In this document: positions 45,574 through 54,285 of the stretch, piece by piece | How the letters are laid out: each line of letters opens with the position of its first letter | Numbering within the stretch: the first letter of the stretch is position 1 | Assembly (NCBI RefSeq): GCF_004343725.1 | Contig: NZ_PTQW01000010.1 | Location: 1-64,000 of the forward strand | Length of the DNA: 64,000 nt | Direction of reading: 5' to 3' | Origin: Treponema sp. J25 | Lineage (GTDB): Bacteria; Spirochaetota; Spirochaetia; Treponematales; Breznakiellaceae | Position numbers and translations under genes: made by a program | Notes under the pieces: generated by a model | What the model was told of the DNA's origin: nothing | Databases searched by the model: none | What the model saw: only the letters and a program-made list of their open reading frames with translations

Positions 45574-45616
45574 CCATGAGTTCCTTTTCCACTGGGGAAT
45601 GATTGTTACTTTTCTC

Positions 45617-45654
45617 CCGGCGGTTTTCTACGACGAGGGGTTGGAAACCGCCGG
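45617..45654. repeat. Ten-bp perfect inverted repeat between GH5 and lacI
   Basis: CCGGCGGTTT (45617-45626) pairs with AAACCGCCGG (45645-45654) around an 18-base loop. It has no U tract on either strand, so it is probably an mRNA-processing or stability hairpin, not a terminator. Confidence 0.5.
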
Positions 45655-45708
45655 CAAAAGCGCTACCCTAGGGGTACTCTCCGAAGAGGATGTGTTCTGC
45701 ACCGTTTC

Positions 45709-46707
45709 CTAGGGTTTTATGAGTTCGAAAAGTTCCCGATCCACCCGAAATCCGTCGATAGTCTCCCAGCGAGTTCCTGGCCGGCCGTGATCCACAATGC
45801 CAAAGTCTCCCCGAAAGTTCCAGAGGGCATAGCCCCAGCCAAATTCTCGAAATACCGAGAGAATATCCCGGAACCACCGGAGGGCAAGCTCGTTATCAAT
45901 CTTGTTATAGCACCCAAATTCCCCAATGTGGACTGATACCCCCTGGCTTTCTACTTCCCGCCAGGGGGCATAGTGGGTGTACAGGGTTTCCTTCGTCCAG
46001 CGCCGACCTTCATACTCGGTTCCCGGATAGACCGGATAGGGAAGGTGTTTGGAGTCCTCCCACCAGGAAGCCTGGTAGTGGGTGAGGGCCATAGGTTGAT
46101 AGCCGCGGCCACTGTGAATGACCCCAAGATGGGTAAGTTCGGGCATGGCGATGTTACCGCCCCCAAGGCCATCGAGGATGAGGGGACGATCGGAATCGAT
46201 GGCTCGAATGGCTGCCACGGTCCGTTCCATAAGGGCCTTATGGTTTTCTCGGCTCAGCCCATATTGACCGATGTTGGGGGGTTCATTAAGGAGGTCAAAG
46301 CTAAGCTCATCAGGTGAATAGGATTGATAGCGTCTGGCAAAGAGTTCCCATTGGTGCACAAAGGCATCCTGGGCTTCCGTATCGAGCCACAGGTTGTGTT
46401 TTTCCAGGTGGTTACCGTTGATACAGTAGCCGGGAGCCCGATGCAGGTTCAATGAGCAGTGAAGTCCCCGTGAAACGACCGCCTCCACACAACGGTCCAC
46501 CTCTTCGAGCATCGCCTCATCGACCTTGAAATACTGAAAATCCCGTACCCAGAATCGATAATCCAGCGGAAGTCGAATAAAGGTAAAGCCGTATTTGGCA
46601 ATAAAATCGAGTTCCCTTTTTTCAATATTGATGAGGGGGTTCCCCTCTGTGTCAAAGCGCCCCCGACTGAACATCCAGAGCATGTTAAAGCCTATCCACT
46701 GTTTCAT
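45709..46707 (-). CDS. GH5 glycoside hydrolase (intracellular, mannan-locus)
   Basis: A 332-residue GH5-like enzyme without signal peptide. The start at 46707 is chosen because GGAGG sits five bases before it; the upstream ATG at 46719 overlaps that site. Catalytic acid/base Glu lies in FDLLNEPPN and the nucleophile Glu in VHIGEFGCY. Other GH5 features are FIRLPLDYRFW, LNLHRAPGY and the final YALWNFRGDFGIV. As the last enzyme of the transporter operon it should cleave imported beta-linked oligosaccharides, mannosyl- or glucosyl-linked. Specificity is inferred from the phosphorylases and epimerase in the locus. Confidence 0.9.
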   Translation of the reverse strand: MKQWIGFNMLWMFSRGRFDTEGNPLINIEKRELDFIAKYGFTFIRLPLDYRFWVRDFQYFKVDEAMLEEVDRCVEAVVSRGLHCSLNLHRAPGYCINGNHLEKHNLWLDTEAQDAFVHQWELFARRYQSYSPDELSFDLLNEPPNIGQYGLSRENHKALMERTVAAIRAIDSDRPLILDGLGGGNIAMPELTHLGVIHSGRGYQPMALTHYQASWWEDSKHLPYPVYPGTEYEGRRWTKETLYTHYAPWREVESQGVSVHIGEFGCYNKIDNELALRWFRDILSVFREFGWGYALWNFRGDFGIVDHGRPGTRWETIDGFRVDRELFELIKP

Positions 46708-46793
46708 GATGACCTCCATTTGGTTGTAATGTACCCTCTCGTTGATAGCAGCCAGGGCCGCCTTGCAAATACCATGTTTTGGCTCAGGGCTTG

Positions 46794-47633
46794 TTACTCT
46801 TTTACCGCCCCCTGTACGAGACCATTATATATCCGTTTTTGCATGGTCACAAAAACAATAAAGGTCGGTAAAAGGGCCAACATAACCCCCGCACAGATTA
46901 CTTCCCATCGGGCTCCGTAGGGCCCTTTAAAAGTAAAAAGCACCGTACTAATAACACGAAGGGATTGTTTTGGCATATACAGGAAGGGCATGTAGAAATC
47001 ATTATAGAGTCCAATACACTTAATGATGAGCACCGTTACCGTGGCAGGTTTTAAGAGGGGAAGAATTATTTTTCGGTAGATGGTCCAGAAACTGGCCCCA
47101 TCTATTAAGGCCGATTCATCAAGAGAACGGGAAATGCTATCTAAAAATTGAAGATAGATGTACACCCCAATGATATCAGTCCCCATGGAAAGAATGATTC
47201 CGGCAAGTCGGGTGTTGTACAAACCCAGTCGCTGAACAATTTGAAAGGTCGCTACCTGGGCCGTGACGTTAGGGATAAGGGTAATCCACAAAAAAAGGAG
47301 GCGGATAAAATTTTTCAGGGTAAAATCAAAACGATGGAGTACATAGGCCGTCATAGTCCCGGTGAGTACCGTCCCAATGGAAGAAAAAAACAATAAAACC
47401 AGGGTATTCCAGAACCCCAGGAGCATGTTCCCCTGCTGGATAGCTACTTTAAAATTCTCAAGGTAGAGAAAACTATGGGGAAGCTCGAAGGGGCCTGTGG
47501 TGGCAAATTCCTGGTTTGTTTTGAAGGCTCCGAGAAACACCACGATAATAGGTAAAAGGGTGATGAGGGCGGCAAGACCCAATACAAAATACTGGGCAAG
47601 GCGAAAGAAAAAATCCCGTTCTTTTATAGTCAT
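46794..47633 (-). CDS. Sugar ABC transporter permease, MalG type (mannan locus)
   Basis: A 279-residue CUT1 inner-membrane permease with six predicted spans. The EAA loop reads LDESALIDGASFWTIYRKIILPL and the C-terminus RIYNGLVQGAVKE is typical for MalG-like subunits. It overlaps the preceding permease by 4 bases, and AGGAG lies upstream. It should import beta-manno- or gluco-manno-oligosaccharides with the adjoining permease and the lipoprotein at 48723. The ATPase gene is not in the locus. Confidence 0.95.
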   Translation of the reverse strand: MTIKERDFFFRLAQYFVLGLAALITLLPIIVVFLGAFKTNQEFATTGPFELPHSFLYLENFKVAIQQGNMLLGFWNTLVLLFFSSIGTVLTGTMTAYVLHRFDFTLKNFIRLLFLWITLIPNVTAQVATFQIVQRLGLYNTRLAGIILSMGTDIIGVYIYLQFLDSISRSLDESALIDGASFWTIYRKIILPLLKPATVTVLIIKCIGLYNDFYMPFLYMPKQSLRVISTVLFTFKGPYGARWEVICAGVMLALLPTFIVFVTMQKRIYNGLVQGAVKE

Positions 47634-48493
47634 AGGGAGCGCTCCTCTTTAAACATTTTTTCCTGGATAGCGGTGATGAGAAGAATGATGATGGTAAGCA
47701 CCACCGCCATGGCTGAGGCCAGGCCGATTTTATTGAATTTAAAAGCCGTATCGATGGTTCGAATTACAAAGGTGGAACTTCCATTGCCTCCACCGGTCAT
47801 GATATAGGGAATTTCGAATACACTGAGGGCACCCTTAATTGAAAGGATAAGATTCAATTTAACCACCGGTTTTATGATGGGGAACATGATATATCTAAAA
47901 AGATTCCACCGCTCTGCCCCATCAATGGCGGCGGCTTCGTAAATCTCTTGAGAAATAGACTGAAAGGCCCCAAGGAACATAACCATGTTAAAGCCCATGT
48001 ATCGCCAAATGGATGTTGCCGCAAGGGAATAGTTGATTACCCGGGGATCGGTAAGCCAGAGAATTTGCCCTTTAAAGCCAAGAAAGCGAAGGAAGGTGTT
48101 TAAGGTACCGGTATCTCGGAAAAAATACAAAAAGATAAAACCAATAGCCACCCCATTAATCAAGTTGGGAAAAAATAAAATTCCTTTAAAGATGTTTTGT
48201 CCTTTGATAGGAAAATTCAGGAGGGTTGCAAAAAAGAGGGCCAGGGCAAGTTGGATAAAGGCTCCTACAAAATAGTAAATACTCACAAAGAAGACCCGGA
48301 AATTCTCTATCCGCGTAAAAAGTTCCAGGTAGTTGGCTAGCCCAACCCATTCCTTTTTGCCCAGCCCATCCCAACGGGTAAAGCTGTAGCCAATCATATT
48401 AAGGATGGGAAGATACCCAAAGACAAGGAGTAACAACAAGGGAACACATAGAAAGAGGGTGATAATCACTTTCTTTTGTACTGTATAGGTCAT
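47630..48493 (-). CDS. Sugar ABC transporter permease, MalF type (mannan locus)
   Basis: A 287-residue CUT1 permease with six spans (first LFLCVPLLLLLVFGYLPILN). The EAA loop is IYEAAAIDGAERWNLFRYIMFP. Conserved GYSFTRWDG and VGLANYLELF near the N-terminus are typical of MalF/UgpA-like subunits without an extra periplasmic domain. It lies 229 bases after the binding-protein gene, with an internal terminator in the gap, so it should be expressed at a lower level than the binding protein. Confidence 0.95.
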   Translation of the reverse strand: MTYTVQKKVIITLFLCVPLLLLLVFGYLPILNMIGYSFTRWDGLGKKEWVGLANYLELFTRIENFRVFFVSIYYFVGAFIQLALALFFATLLNFPIKGQNIFKGILFFPNLINGVAIGFIFLYFFRDTGTLNTFLRFLGFKGQILWLTDPRVINYSLAATSIWRYMGFNMVMFLGAFQSISQEIYEAAAIDGAERWNLFRYIMFPIIKPVVKLNLILSIKGALSVFEIPYIMTGGGNGSSTFVIRTIDTAFKFNKIGLASAMAVVLTIIILLITAIQEKMFKEERSL

Positions 48494-48511
48494 ACTGGCA
48501 TCCTGCCTTTT

Positions 48512-48555
48512 CTAAAAAATAGGGGACCCCGGACTCTCCCGAGGGCCGGTGTCCC
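48512..48555 (-). terminator. Internal terminator between binding protein and permeases
   Basis: On the minus strand GGGGACACCGG (48545-48555) pairs with CCGGGGTCCCC (48522-48532), followed by TATTTTTTAG. Partial termination here would give more binding protein than permease, a common design in CUT1 operons. Confidence 0.65.
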
Positions 48556-48722
48556 CCGGGAGATAATCTTCTTTATTAATCAGCTAGTACGAGCGGGCCC
48601 ACCAGAGGGTCCCCTCTCTCGCTGACCATAGTAACTTTACTGATCAAAAAGCTGATTTTTAATTCCTTTTTTCCCGATAAGAGGGGACCTTTTCTGGTCT
48701 CTCTTTTAGCCCCCTTGTTCTG

Positions 48723-50045
48723 TTATTTAATCCCCAGGGTTTGCCGGGCCCGGGCCCACCGTTTGTTCCAGTCATTCATGATATCGTCGAAACTTTCCTT
48801 GGTGGTCCCCATGGCGGCATCAACGATGCGGATCTTCTGAGGAGCCTGCCAGAATCCAATTTCCGATTCCTTGTCAAGCTTGTCCAGAAGGCCTTCTTCT
48901 CCTGGTTTTGCCGGCGCCCCAATGATAAATTGTACCCCCAGATCCTTAAATGCGGTAAGAACCGCAGGGAACTGGCCGCCTTTTAAAGCGGGAATGGACT
49001 CACAGTCTTGGGCATATCCCGATTCGGTAGCGAACCATTTTGCCCAGGCCTTTGCGGCTTCCTTGTTTTTGCTGTTTTTATTTATAGCCAGATTGTAGTC
49101 AAGGCCTACTTCTGCATATACCTTGCCGTTTACCGTTACGGGGTAGGGCATATACCCGATGTTTTCAGGGGTTTTTGAAAGGGCCCGAATCTGGCCAAGA
49201 GCCCAGGAACCGAGGGCCATAACGCCGATTTTCCCATCCGCCATCAGCTGTTTGGAAAGTTCCCAGTCAGAGGTAAGGATATCCTTTTCGCAGAGCCCCC
49301 GTTTCACCACTTCATACATGATCTTATAGAGTTCGTAGTGGGGTTTCCCTGGGGAGAATGGTGCATCATCATGGATCATCTTATTGAGGTAATCGGGATC
49401 TCCGGCAAAGGAAAGTCGCCCTCCTTCCCACTGAACTAGGGTCCACTGGGCAGGGTAATTCAGATACAGAGGGACTGCACTCGTCTTGGCCTTTATTTTT
49501 GCCAGGGCTTCGTAGAATTCTTCGGGGGTAGTGGGAAGTTTTTCGATCCCCGCATCTTTAAAGACCTGTTTGTTATACACGAGGCCACCGGCTACGTTCG
49601 CATTGATGGGGTAGCCATATACGATGCCATTATAGGAAATGGTGGTACTGGTATCCACAAAATCAAAGATTTTAGAGAATTCCTCTACGGTCCCCAGGGG
49701 CTCGTAGAAATTGGCAAATTCCTGTGGTGTGGGCGGAACGGTTACCATGCAGAGTACATCCCCGTACTCTTTAGTGCTCATCCGGGTTCGCACCGTTCCT
49801 TCGTAGTCCGTGATGGCTTCGAATTCTACCTCTACTTTGGGATACTTGGCAGTAAAGGCCTTTTTGTAGTCCTGGAATTTTGTGTTTACCCAGTCGGTTC
49901 GATGGGTAAGAACCACGATTTTCCCGGCTATTTCCCCTTCTTTTGTTGAAGAGCCGGTCTTACCGGTACAGGACCCGAGTACAAGTCCAAGAATTCCCAG
50001 TATCCCGAGGAGGATACGGAAACCGTGAGACAACTTCCTTTTCAT
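48723..50045 (-). CDS. Sugar ABC transporter substrate-binding lipoprotein (mannan locus)
   Basis: A 440-residue family-1 binding protein. The signal peptide ends in the lipobox V-L-G-S-C with Cys26, followed by a Thr/Ser/Lys linker. The mature protein has KIVVLTHRTDWVNTKFQDY, then FTAKYPKVEVEFEAI, GIVYGYPINANVAGGLVYNK and KIGVMALGSWAL, typical of oligosaccharide binders of the UgpB/MalE type. AAGGAG precedes the ATG. It heads the second mannan transcription unit, with the promoter at 50243-50271. Ligand: probably beta-1,4-manno-oligosaccharide or glucomannan fragments (inferred from neighbours). Confidence 0.95.
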   Translation of the reverse strand: MKRKLSHGFRILLGILGILGLVLGSCTGKTGSSTKEGEIAGKIVVLTHRTDWVNTKFQDYKKAFTAKYPKVEVEFEAITDYEGTVRTRMSTKEYGDVLCMVTVPPTPQEFANFYEPLGTVEEFSKIFDFVDTSTTISYNGIVYGYPINANVAGGLVYNKQVFKDAGIEKLPTTPEEFYEALAKIKAKTSAVPLYLNYPAQWTLVQWEGGRLSFAGDPDYLNKMIHDDAPFSPGKPHYELYKIMYEVVKRGLCEKDILTSDWELSKQLMADGKIGVMALGSWALGQIRALSKTPENIGYMPYPVTVNGKVYAEVGLDYNLAINKNSKNKEAAKAWAKWFATESGYAQDCESIPALKGGQFPAVLTAFKDLGVQFIIGAPAKPGEEGLLDKLDKESEIGFWQAPQKIRIVDAAMGTTKESFDDIMNDWNKRWARARQTLGIK

Positions 50046-50113
50046 AGAGTAACTCCTTTCCTAAAAATTCTTTCCGCCCCAAGGCGGCTGTTCTCATTTT
50101 TGCTTTTCAATAA

Positions 50114-50123
50114 AAACCGGTTT
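50114..50123. promoter_or_regulatory. Secondary LacI-type palindrome in the leader
   Basis: AAACCGGTTT, a perfect palindrome with central CG. It lies within the predicted leader of the binding-protein gene and continues as CGGTTTCTTTTCG, 13 bases identical to the site before the GH130_2 gene. Confidence 0.5.
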
Positions 50124-50213
50124 CTTTTCGGGCTAATAAGGGGGAAAAATTTGTCAGGACCTCCGAGGGCTTCCTGCTCCTTTCCCCTGGTTTGTTTCAA
50201 TTTCCTTTTTTAT

Positions 50214-50229
50214 AAGAAACCGTTTTCTT
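50214..50229. promoter_or_regulatory. Mannan-locus operator, copy 1
   Basis: AAGAAACCGTTTTCTT, a near-perfect palindrome. It lies about 7-22 bases after the predicted transcript start of the transporter operon, a position that blocks elongation or open-complex formation. AAGAAACCGTTTTCT recurs exactly, on the other strand, at 54164-54178. Confidence 0.65.
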
Positions 50230-50242
50230 TTTTTAAGTAGAC

Positions 50243-50271
50243 ATTTTATTTCCTATTCTTATACCTGTCAA
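50243..50271 (-). promoter_or_regulatory. Promoter of the mannan transporter operon
   Basis: On the minus strand TTGACA (50266-50271), a 17-base spacer and TAAAAT (50243-50248). The leader to the ATG at 50045 is about 190 bases. The interval 50046-50347 holds this promoter, two operators and no gene. Confidence 0.75.
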
Positions 50272-50347
50272 TGAAAATTTTCTTGTGGTATCTGTTAGAT
50301 TACCAAAATTTCTGGTGACGGCCATTTATCTTCCGACCCTTGCCCTT

Positions 50348-51523
50348 TTATTCATGCAAATTCCGCCGAATAAGCTCGATTCGCTGTCGTACCGAAGCCT
50401 GGGTAGAAAGGCCATCGGGAGGGGTGTGGAGACAGTAATCTACCATCCGGTCGATGGTACTTTCCGCTACATGCAGTCGGGTATCCGATGAGGCGTAGTA
50501 CATAAGAAGACGCCCGTCCCGCTCGGCAATGGCCCCGTTGATAAACACCACATTGGAGACATCCCCAACCCGCTCTTCCCCTTCGGGGGCGATAAGGTAG
50601 CCCCCGGGACGGGCAATGACCCGGGTTGGATCGTCCAGGGCGGTCATGAAAGCATAGATCACATACCGGAGCCCCGCGGCGGTATTCCGAACCCCATGGG
50701 CCAGATGAAGCCAGCCGGCACTTGTTTTTATAGGCACCGCCCCTGCTCCGTTTTTTACTTCTTTTATGGTGTGGTACACCTTTTCGTCCAGGAGAAATTC
50801 TTGAGTAATAACCGGTTTTTCCATCGATTCGGTAAATCCGTAACAGATACCGCCCCCCGAACCGGTGTCGATAAAGCCATCCTGGGGGCGGGTATAGAGC
50901 ATATACTTGCCCTGCACAAACTCGGGGTGAAGTACCACATTCCGTTGCTGAGGCGAAGGGGTTACCAGGTCGGGTAGTCGAATCCAGGTTTTTAGGTCCC
51001 GGGTCCGGACAATTCCTGCGGCGGCGACGGCACTGGAGGTATCTCCCTTAGGAGCCTGTGGATCCTTCCGTTCTGAACAAAAAATCCCATAAATCCAGCC
51101 GTCTTCGTGGACCGTAAGACGCATGTCATAGACATTTACATCGGGATTTTCTGTCTGGGGTAGTTCGATGGGATAATCGTGGAAACGGAAATGGTCGATC
51201 CCATTGGGGCTTTCTGCGAGGGCAAAAAAGCTTTTGCGATCCGCCCCTTCCACCCGTACCATGAGGTAGTATTTCCCTTCCCACAGGAGGGCCCCCGCAT
51301 TAAACGTCGCATTGATACCCATCCGTTCCATAAGATAGGGGTTGGTTTGGGGATTAAGATCATAGCGCCAGAAGAGAGGAGTGTGGGCCGCCGTGAGGAC
51401 CGGGTATTTATATCGAAGATAAATACCATTGCCGGGATAGATAGGTTCGTTAGGCCGATTGATGAGAGCCTCATATTCAGCCTGTAGCAGGGTAAGTCGG
51501 TCTTTAAAATTTTGCATCATCAT
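50348..51523 (-). CDS. GH130 4-O-beta-D-mannosyl-D-glucose phosphorylase-like enzyme
   Basis: A 391-residue GH130 enzyme, close to the usual length of subfamily 1. It shows [24 protein letters not shown] with [12 protein letters not shown], and the catalytic Asp in [24 protein letters not shown] and [20 protein letters not shown] are also characteristic. Phosphorolysis of mannosyl-1,4-glucose gives mannose 1-phosphate and glucose in the cytoplasm, saving ATP. It follows the cellobiose 2-epimerase gene by 28 bases, the enzyme that makes its substrate from mannobiose. Subfamily assignment is from remembered motifs and should be read as likely. Confidence 0.9.
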   Translation of the reverse strand: MMMQNFKDRLTLLQAEYEALINRPNEPIYPGNGIYLRYKYPVLTAAHTPLFWRYDLNPQTNPYLMERMGINATFNAGALLWEGKYYLMVRVEGADRKSFFALAESPNGIDHFRFHDYPIELPQTENPDVNVYDMRLTVHEDGWIYGIFCSERKDPQAPKGDTSSAVAAAGIVRTRDLKTWIRLPDLVTPSPQQRNVVLHPEFVQGKYMLYTRPQDGFIDTGSGGGICYGFTESMEKPVITQEFLLDEKVYHTIKEVKNGAGAVPIKTSAGWLHLAHGVRNTAAGLRYVIYAFMTALDDPTRVIARPGGYLIAPEGEERVGDVSNVVFINGAIAERDGRLLMYYASSDTRLHVAESTIDRMVDYCLHTPPDGLSTQASVRQRIELIRRNLHE

Positions 51524-51551
51524 AGAAGCGTTCCTTGTGTATTAGGGTGAT

Positions 51552-53078
51552 TTATAATGTAGCGGCAGGTTTTGCCCGCCGTATCAGTTCCATGCAGCAG
51601 CGGCCGTTATGATAGGAAGCTTTCCAGTTTCCTCCCTTGGGTTGAGAAAGGTCGGGAATGCCCTCTCTGCTGACCGCCCAGAACCATTCTCCATCGATGG
51701 GGTCGATCTGGAATTGACTGATCCAGTTTTTTACCTGATAGGCCGCATCAAGAAAAGCCGACTTGCCACTAAGCTGGTAGGCATTTATGTACCCCACCAG
51801 GGCTTCTGCCTGACACCACCAGATCCGGGTATGGTCCCGATGGTTCCCGTGGTGTTCGTTGTCCAGGGCCCCGGAGGAGGGCTTTCCTGAGAAACCTTTC
51901 GGCGGTTCCTTGAGTTCCCCCTGGGGCTTCTCCGGGGAATCGAAGCCTTCTTGCAGAGAAACCTCCGCCATTCTTACGGCGGTGTCCCGGTAGAATTGTA
52001 CGGCCCCTGTACTCAGGTCTCCACCACTTGCAAGGGTTTCGGCCGCTTCCCACAGGAGCCAGCTTGCTTCAATATCATGACCATAGGAAATGAGGGGTTC
52101 GCCCAGGGGACGCCAGGTTTCATCAAAATAAAGGATGAGGTGCCCCTCTTTCCCTAAAATATGCTGCGTTGTGATTTCGAGGAGATCGCGAAGGCTTTCT
52201 GCTACCTGATGGGGGGAGACTATCCCTTCCTTCTGGGGGAGCTTTTTTTCTTCGTGGCTCATCTCGCGAAATTTCGCCTTGGGTTCCGATTCTTGCTGGT
52301 GGGCCCTTAGGTGTTGTAACAGCCGGTAGTAGGTGGTGTAGGCCTCGAGGACATGGAGGTTCGTGTTCATCGATTTCTGGCAATTCATATCCCGGGGCGA
52401 AAGCCGCATGTCATCGGTTACCGACCAATCCTGACTGCGGGCTTCCCAGTAGCCCCCATATGTTGGATCCCGGCCATAGGTTTCCATCAAGGTAAAAAGC
52501 CTATGGGCGAGTTGAAGTACCGCGGGAAGTTCTGTTTCCCGGTGAACATCTAGGGTTCTTTGTAAGGAAGGCGAAAAAACCGAGGTATATCTTGTTTTTT
52601 CTAGGAGCCGAGAGGAGGATGCCTCTGGCGAAGGGGCCTCTTTGGCGCCTCCTTCCAGCAAAGCCAGGGCATACTCGCTTAACCCATAGAGGGCAAAGGC
52701 CTGCCCATATAACTGTTTCTTGGCAACCTCTGGCTTCCCATCGGGATGGACCGTCCAGAAGACCCCACCGTGCACGGGGTCCACATACTGCTGGCGCAAC
52801 ACCTGGTAGGCATAGGTAGCCATTTCGAGGTACCGCGGCCGATATTGGGGAAAAAGTCGGCTTGCGGCACTGTAGGTCCACAGATGCCGGGCCGTCATTA
52901 CCACCGATCGGGGAACAGAGGAATTTCCCCGCCGCTGGTTATCCAACTCGCCATAAAAGCCAGGATGCTCTGGATCCCGGCCATAGCACTCCCAGAAGGG
53001 AAGAATATGGCCTACAAGTTCCTGCTCTCCCCATAGGGCAAAAGGCCCAAGACCCTCAGTAACGTACGAATGGTCCAT
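51552..53078 (-). CDS. Cellobiose 2-epimerase (AGE family), with insertions
   Basis: A 508-residue (alpha/alpha)6-barrel epimerase. AAAGGA favours ATG 53078 or 53081; the upstream TTG frame start is rejected. Family motifs: FWECYGRDPEHPGFYGELD, RSVVMTARHLWTYSAAS, LISYGHDIEASWLLWEAAE with a catalytic His, and IWWCQAEALVG and GEWFWAVSREG. It should epimerise the reducing-end sugar of beta-1,4-mannobiose to give mannosylglucose for the GH130 enzyme next to it. Typical members have about 390-410 residues; the excess lies in low-complexity insertions near 143-173, 259-288 and 376-410 that fall between barrel helices. N-acylglucosamine epimerase is less likely. Confidence 0.9.
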   Translation of the reverse strand: MDHSYVTEGLGPFALWGEQELVGHILPFWECYGRDPEHPGFYGELDNQRRGNSSVPRSVVMTARHLWTYSAASRLFPQYRPRYLEMATYAYQVLRQQYVDPVHGGVFWTVHPDGKPEVAKKQLYGQAFALYGLSEYALALLEGGAKEAPSPEASSSRLLEKTRYTSVFSPSLQRTLDVHRETELPAVLQLAHRLFTLMETYGRDPTYGGYWEARSQDWSVTDDMRLSPRDMNCQKSMNTNLHVLEAYTTYYRLLQHLRAHQQESEPKAKFREMSHEEKKLPQKEGIVSPHQVAESLRDLLEITTQHILGKEGHLILYFDETWRPLGEPLISYGHDIEASWLLWEAAETLASGGDLSTGAVQFYRDTAVRMAEVSLQEGFDSPEKPQGELKEPPKGFSGKPSSGALDNEHHGNHRDHTRIWWCQAEALVGYINAYQLSGKSAFLDAAYQVKNWISQFQIDPIDGEWFWAVSREGIPDLSQPKGGNWKASYHNGRCCMELIRRAKPAATL

Positions 53079-53105
53079 CATGGTTCCTTTATACAAAGAG
53101 GGCCC

Positions 53106-54104
53106 TTATAACCGGTTGTCCAGGACAAAACGGACCACTTCGTCAATTTTGCCAAAGGCAAGACCGGTTACCGTATCGGCACAGCCGTAATAAATGGCCA
53201 GGCGCCCCGTGTCCTTATCCACCAGGGCCGCACAGGGGAAGGTTACGTTGGGTACATCTCCGACGCATTCGTAGTCCCGTTGAGGGGAAAGAAGGTATGG
53301 TCGGGCCCGGGCAATAACTTTCCAGGGTTTTTCTAAATCCAGAAGGGCCGCACTAAAGGAATAGACAAAACCATTACAACTGGTAAGTACCCCATGGTAT
53401 ATGAGGAGCCATCCTTCTGAGGTCTCAATGGGAACAGGTCCCGCTCCTATTTTGGTGCTTTGCCAGGGACTTTCGCTCCCTAAGGGGCCCATCACATGAC
53501 GATGCTTCCCCCAGTACACCAGGTCGGGGCTTTCGGAGTAAAAAATATCCCCAAAGGGGGTGTGGCCTGAATCGCTGGGCCTGCTGAGCATAGCGTAGTT
53601 TTTGCCGATCTTCCGGGGAAAGAGAACCCCGTTTCGATTGTAGGGCATGAGAGGATTTTCCATCTGGTAGAATTTCTTAAAATCGAAGGTGTAACCGAGC
53701 CCAATACTTGCCCCATGGTATCCATTACACCACATGATGTAGTATCGATCTTCGATAAAGATTACCCGGGGATCGTACTTGTATTCCGAATCGGGAAGTT
53801 CCGGATCGGTTTTAATAAATTGAATGGGTTCATCTTCTATCTTCCAATTGATACCGTCCTGGCTGAAACCAGCATGGATGTTCATGCGGCGGGCGGTATC
53901 GTCGCAACGGAAAACCCCCGCAAAGGCCCCATTAAAGGGAACCACCGCACTGTTGAATATGCTGTTTGAGCGGGCAGTGGCATCTCGCCGGATAACAGGA
54001 TTCCCCGAATAGCGCCAGAGCACTTCCTTTCGTCCCTGTTTTGGTGGTTCTTCCCATGGCATATTGGGTAAGGACATACCGTTTCGAATCAAGCTATTGG
54101 ACAT
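53106..54104 (-). CDS. GH130 beta-1,4-mannooligosaccharide phosphorylase-like enzyme
   Basis: A 332-residue GH130 enzyme, shorter than the paralogue at 50348 and resembling subfamily 2. The start at 54104 has GGGGGA seven bases upstream; the in-frame ATG at 54161 would add 19 unconserved residues and abut the operator, so it is less likely. Motifs: [20 protein letters not shown] with [20 protein letters not shown], the catalytic Asp in [18 protein letters not shown], and [21 protein letters not shown]. It should shorten beta-1,4-mannooligosaccharides by phosphorolysis, releasing mannose 1-phosphate. It is first gene of the epimerase/phosphorylase unit. Confidence 0.9.
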   Translation of the reverse strand: MSNSLIRNGMSLPNMPWEEPPKQGRKEVLWRYSGNPVIRRDATARSNSIFNSAVVPFNGAFAGVFRCDDTARRMNIHAGFSQDGINWKIEDEPIQFIKTDPELPDSEYKYDPRVIFIEDRYYIMWCNGYHGASIGLGYTFDFKKFYQMENPLMPYNRNGVLFPRKIGKNYAMLSRPSDSGHTPFGDIFYSESPDLVYWGKHRHVMGPLGSESPWQSTKIGAGPVPIETSEGWLLIYHGVLTSCNGFVYSFSAALLDLEKPWKVIARARPYLLSPQRDYECVGDVPNVTFPCAALVDKDTGRLAIYYGCADTVTGLAFGKIDEVVRFVLDNRL

Positions 54105-54163
54105 GCTGCGTTCCCCCTTTGCGGTGTTCTGAAACTTATCTTCTGGGTTTTTCTCCTTCATAG

Positions 54164-54178
54164 AGAAAACGGTTTCTT
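54164..54178. promoter_or_regulatory. Mannan-locus operator, copy 2
   Basis: AGAAAACGGTTTCTT, the exact reverse complement of AAGAAACCGTTTTCT at 50214-50228. It sits about 4-18 bases after the predicted transcript start of the GH130_2 gene. Confidence 0.65.
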
Positions 54179-54188
54179 TTCGATTTAT

Positions 54189-54217
54189 ATCATGTACGAG
54201 GGGATAGCTTTTGTCAA
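54189..54217 (-). promoter_or_regulatory. Promoter of the phosphorylase/epimerase unit
   Basis: On the minus strand TTGACA (54212-54217), a 17-base spacer and CATGAT (54189-54194). The -35 is consensus and the -10 is weaker. Confidence 0.6.
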
Positions 54218-54285
54218 GGGGATTGAGGAATAAGACCTGGACCAGCTAGGCTGTATCAAAGGCGGTTTAGAAAAAAGGAGTTCCT

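Noticed and set aside
45617-45654. Perfect inverted repeat considered as the terminator of the GH5 gene
   Set aside because: No U tract on either strand and an 18-base loop; kept only as a hairpin.
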